From positions 1-64,000 of the forward strand of contig NZ_CADFGE010000018.1 in NCBI RefSeq assembly GCF_902833645.1: a DNA stretch of 64,000 bases. Direction: 5' to 3'. Numbering within the stretch: position 1 is the first letter of the stretch; every line of letters begins with the position of its first letter. The position numbers and the translations under genes are program-made. This document shows positions 61,425-64,000 of the stretch, piece after piece. This DNA comes from Paraburkholderia fungorum (GTDB taxonomy: Bacteria > Pseudomonadota > Gammaproteobacteria > Burkholderiales > Burkholderiaceae). Below the pieces are notes generated by a model. It had not been told where the DNA came from, searched no databases, and saw nothing but the letters and a program-made list of their open reading frames with translations.

Positions 61425-61844
61425 ATGGAACTCACCTGGCAATTCCAGCTAAGAATCACCGTCACGCCCGAGCTTGCCGCTGATCTGCGCGCCGACCAGC
61501 AGGCTGTTTCGCATCCGGCGCTTCATGAAGTGCTACGCCGGCACAGCGCGAGCTTGAAGTGTCAGTTCGACGCCTTCGCGGATTACGTCAGCGAAGCGGA
61601 AAAGCACGGAACGGAAAACTATCCGCTTTATCAATGGACCCGGCAGACAATCGAGAACCCGCAGAAGCGAGCGAAGTACTTGCAGTCGTTCACGGTCTAT
61701 GTGAATGGCGAGGAGATATACGGCAAAGAAATCGCTGACGCGATGGAAGCCGAATTGCAGGCACTCGTCAGTGATGAAGGCATTAAGAAGGTTGCCCGGT
61801 TCGATACCAATCCGGCGAATAATCCTCAGCCGCCGGGGCGCTAA
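61425..61844 (+). CDS. Hypothetical protein, 139 residues
   Basis: A soluble, acidic-to-neutral protein starting MELTWQFQLRITVTPELAAD, with charged helical segments (FADYVSEAEKHGTENYPLYQ) and a beta-like QSFTVYVNGEEIYGKEIADA. No signal peptide is present. I do not recognise the domain. Its own start lies after GATATCGAGGTCGAC, with a plausible GAGG at 7 bases. Confidence 0.7.
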   Translation: MELTWQFQLRITVTPELAADLRADQQAVSHPALHEVLRRHSASLKCQFDAFADYVSEAEKHGTENYPLYQWTRQTIENPQKRAKYLQSFTVYVNGEEIYGKEIADAMEAELQALVSDEGIKKVARFDTNPANNPQPPGR

Positions 61845-61985
61845 GGGTTATCCGTAGTCCGCCTGTTTTTCGCCACGACACTCGCATGTAATAAAGCGTA
61901 ATTATCTTCTCGGCACTGCTGGCGCATGAGCGCGGCGGTTGCCGACGCGCGCTCGCGTCCGTCATTCATTTCCACGGAGACACTC

Positions 61986-62180
61986 ATGCCGACTTCGGCA
62001 TTCCGGCTTCTTGCGCTCGTCGGTGCGATTGCCGTGACAACGCTTCTTGGCGCGTGCGGCGACAGCTTGCCGTCGGCCGGGTCGACGCCCGCCGCATCGA
62101 CGAAGGCGGCATGTGGCAACGCCACGGTCGCCAACGCGCGCATGAGTTGCCCGCCGGGCTTCGTCCCGCCCGCCTCCTGA
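61986..62180 (+). CDS. Small lipoprotein, 64 residues
   Basis: MPTSAFRLLALVGAIAVTTL, then LGAC, gives a lipobox with Cys24; the short mature part (GSTPAASTKAACGNATVANA) ends in MSCPPGFVPPAS. ATG 61986 has GGAG 8 bases upstream; an upstream GTG/ATG would extend it by 20 residues without a better signal. It lies 26 bases before the phospholipase gene on the same strand and may be cotranscribed with it, perhaps as an accessory lipoprotein. Confidence 0.65.
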   Translation: MPTSAFRLLALVGAIAVTTLLGACGDSLPSAGSTPAASTKAACGNATVANARMSCPPGFVPPAS

Positions 62181-62206
62181 GCCGCAATTCAAACCAGGTC
62201 CATCGC

Positions 62207-64000
62207 ATGGTCACCAAAACGCGCCGAGATTTTCTGAAGCTGTCCGCCGGACTGGCGGGCGCGACAGCCGCCACTACCCTGTTTCCCGAATCGATTCGCA
62301 AAGCGCTCGCAATCGAGCCGGCTTCGGTGACGGGGACGATTCAGGACGTGCAGCACATTGTTGTCTTCATGCAGGAGAACCGCTCGTTCGATCACTATCT
62401 CGGTCACCTGAGCGGCGTGCGCGGCTATAACGACCGCTTCCCCGTGACGCTGCCGAATGGCCAGCCGGTGTGGTTCCAGCCGCGTCAGGAGGATCAGACG
62501 AAGGTGATCGCGCCGTTCCGCTACGACACGACCAATCCGAACGTCAACGCACAATGTATCGGCGGCCTGCCGCATACGTGGGCCACCACGCACGGTGCGA
62601 TCGACAGCGGCCGCGCCGACAAGTGGGCCGTGCAGAAGAGCAACATGACGATGGGCTATCACGTGCGTGAGGACATTCCGTTCCATTACGCGCTCGCGGA
62701 TGCCTTCACCGTGTGCGACCACTACTTCTGTTCGATCCCCGGCAACACGCACCCGAACCGCATGTATCTGATGACGGGGATGGTCGACCCGCTCGCCACC
62801 GGTGGCGGCCCGCTGCTCGACAACACCGATTTCATCGACAACCAGTTCGACACGATCAAGCTGCAGCCCTTCAACTGGACCACCTATCCCGAGCGGCTCG
62901 AGACGGCCGGCATCTCGTGGCAGATCTACCAGCAAGGCACCGGCTTCGACAATTTCAGCGGCAACTACGGCACGAACATGCTGGCGTCGTTCCAGAACTT
63001 CGTGAATGCACCGGCGGGGTCGTCGCTGCAGAATCGCGGTATGAGTACACGCACGTTGACGCAGTTGAAGGCGGACGTGCAGGCCAATGCATTGCCGCAA
63101 GTGTCATGGCTGCTGCCGCCCGCCGCGTATTCGGAACATCCGAAATTCACACCGCTCTACGGCGCGAACTACATCTCGACGATTCTCGATGCACTGACAT
63201 CGAATCCCGATGTGTGGAGCAAGACGGTTCTGTTCATCATGTACGACGAGAACGACGGGTTCTTCGACCACGTGGTGCCGCCGCAAGCACCCACGTTGCC
63301 GGGTTCGGGTATGAGTACCGTCGACATTTCGCTGGAGCGGCATAACGTCGTGACCGCGACGCAAGCCGGTACTTATACCGCCGACAATCTGCCGTACGGT
63401 CTCGGTCCGCGCGTGCCGATGACCGTCGTGTCGCCGTGGTCGAAAGGTGGTTTCGTCTGCTCGCAGGTATTCGATCACACGTCGGTACTGCAATTCATCG
63501 AAAAGCGTTTCGGCGTGATGGAAACCAACATCTCGCCATGGCGCCGTGCGATTTGCGGCGACCTGACCGCAGCGCTCGACTTCTCGAAATCCGACGCTAC
63601 CGTGCCGTCGCTGCCGAGCACGCAAACCTACGTTGCCCAGGCCGATTTGCAATGCGCGCGTGCCACGGCGCAAGCGGCGCCGGCCAGTACCGCGCAGCAA
63701 CTGGTAACCGCGCAGGAGCCCGGCACGCGGCCCGCGCGTGCGTTGCCGTACGAGCTGCATGTGAACGGCCAGGTGCAGTCGCAAGGCTATGCGCTGACGT
63801 TCGCGAACACCGGTAAGCAGGGCGCGCATTTCTGGGTGTACACGGGCGATCCCACCGCGATGCCGCGTCGCTACACCGTCGAAGCCGGCAAGCAATTGAC
63901 CGATACGTGGGCGTTCGACACGAATGGCAATTACATGGTCAACGTCTACGGTCCGAACGGATACTTCCGGCGCTTCGCGGGTTCGTCGAGCGCGGACGCA
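62207..64000 (+). CDS. Tat-exported phospholipase C (phosphocholine-specific), 3' end outside window
   Basis: The first 598 codons; no stop inside the window. The N-terminus MVTKTRRDFLKLSAGLAGAT is a twin-arginine signal. MQENRSFDHYLGHLSGVRGY (the catalytic ENRSFDHY block, residues 57-64), PGNTHPNRMYLMTGMV and YDENDGFFDHVVPPQAPT are phospholipase C motifs of the PlcN/PlcH and AcpA superfamily. From about residue 490 the C-terminal beta-domain (YELHVNGQVQSQGYALTFAN) begins. It cleaves phospholipids, probably phosphatidylcholine, outside the cell. Phosphocholine-specific PLCs and acid phosphatases share this fold; length and the C-terminal domain favour PLC. Confidence 0.9.
   Translation, partial: MVTKTRRDFLKLSAGLAGATAATTLFPESIRKALAIEPASVTGTIQDVQHIVVFMQENRSFDHYLGHLSGVRGYNDRFPVTLPNGQPVWFQPRQEDQTKVIAPFRYDTTNPNVNAQCIGGLPHTWATTHGAIDSGRADKWAVQKSNMTMGYHVREDIPFHYALADAFTVCDHYFCSIPGNTHPNRMYLMTGMVDPLATGGGPLLDNTDFIDNQFDTIKLQPFNWTTYPERLETAGISWQIYQQGTGFDNFSGNYGTNMLASFQNFVNAPAGSSLQNRGMSTRTLTQLKADVQANALPQVSWLLPPAAYSEHPKFTPLYGANYISTILDALTSNPDVWSKTVLFIMYDENDGFFDHVVPPQAPTLPGSGMSTVDISLERHNVVTATQAGTYTADNLPYGLGPRVPMTVVSPWSKGGFVCSQVFDHTSVLQFIEKRFGVMETNISPWRRAICGDLTAALDFSKSDATVPSLPSTQTYVAQADLQCARATAQAAPASTAQQLVTAQEPGTRPARALPYELHVNGQVQSQGYALTFANTGKQGAHFWVYTGDPTAMPRRYTVEAGKQLTDTWAFDTNGNYMVNVYGPNGYFRRFAGSSSADA

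Noticed and set aside
62189..63100. 303-codon minus-strand ORF opposite the phospholipase C gene
   Set aside because: The opposite strand has an uninterrupted frame with a Tat signal and PLC motifs through the window end.

Overview
The window is GC-rich DNA from a betaproteobacterium of the Burkholderiaceae, most like Paraburkholderia/Caballeronia or Burkholderia. The grounds are remembered resemblance of the proteins (EtfB, an SdhD fragment, RhlE, two OmpC-type porins), the many LysR and AraC regulators, and a load of accessory catabolic operons typical of a secondary chromosome. I see no rRNA, tRNA, CRISPR array, complete insertion sequence or prophage.

Layout. 1-3.6 kb: a CoA-transferase / acyl-CoA dehydrogenase / EtfB operon with a divergent LysR gene. 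3.7-9 kb: a secreted Ntn amide hydrolase, a VOC protein, a porin, a decayed ORF and a class V aminotransferase. 9-13 kb: an efflux pump behind an apparent leader-peptide attenuator, then rhlE and a LysR gene. 13.4-18.4 kb: a LysR gene, an LctP-type permease, a CaiB/BaiF CoA-transferase and a CitE-like CoA lyase, which together suggest use of a hydroxy-dicarboxylic acid. 18.5-26.3 kb: a pentitol/sugar-alcohol operon (binding protein, two permeases, xylitol-type dehydrogenase, ATPase, AraC regulator, xylulokinase). 26.6-29.9 kb: an AraC/GyrI-like regulator, a DHA2 efflux pump and a GST. 30.0-39.7 kb: a tightly packed nine-gene operon for anthranilate degradation through 2-aminobenzoyl-CoA, with its own MarR gene and a near-consensus promoter.

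39.7-46 kb: a putative light-response cluster (renalase-like flavoprotein, LitR/PplR-like MerR regulator, FolE paralogue, atypical SDR, DUF2256 protein, FeS-type bacterial cryptochrome/photolyase, truncated photolyase). An sdhD fragment is fused in frame to the DUF2256 protein, and the intergenic region carries repeated GAGTC/GACTC operators. 46-51.5 kb: a second porin, a PAS hybrid histidine kinase, a frameshifted kinase remnant and two small ORFs. 52.3-55.3 kb: an aldo/keto reductase, a lipoprotein with two carboxymuconolactone-decarboxylase-like domains and a LysR gene, with the same 27-bp inverted repeat in front of two of them. 55.6-64 kb: a kdsA paralogue, alanine racemase, a GGDEF-EAL protein, three lipoproteins, an unknown protein and the start of a Tat-exported phospholipase C.

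All functions are read from motifs and gene context by eye; no database search was run. Start codons were moved inward from the longest ORF wherever a Shine-Dalgarno sequence or family alignment called for it, and the choice is stated in each entry.
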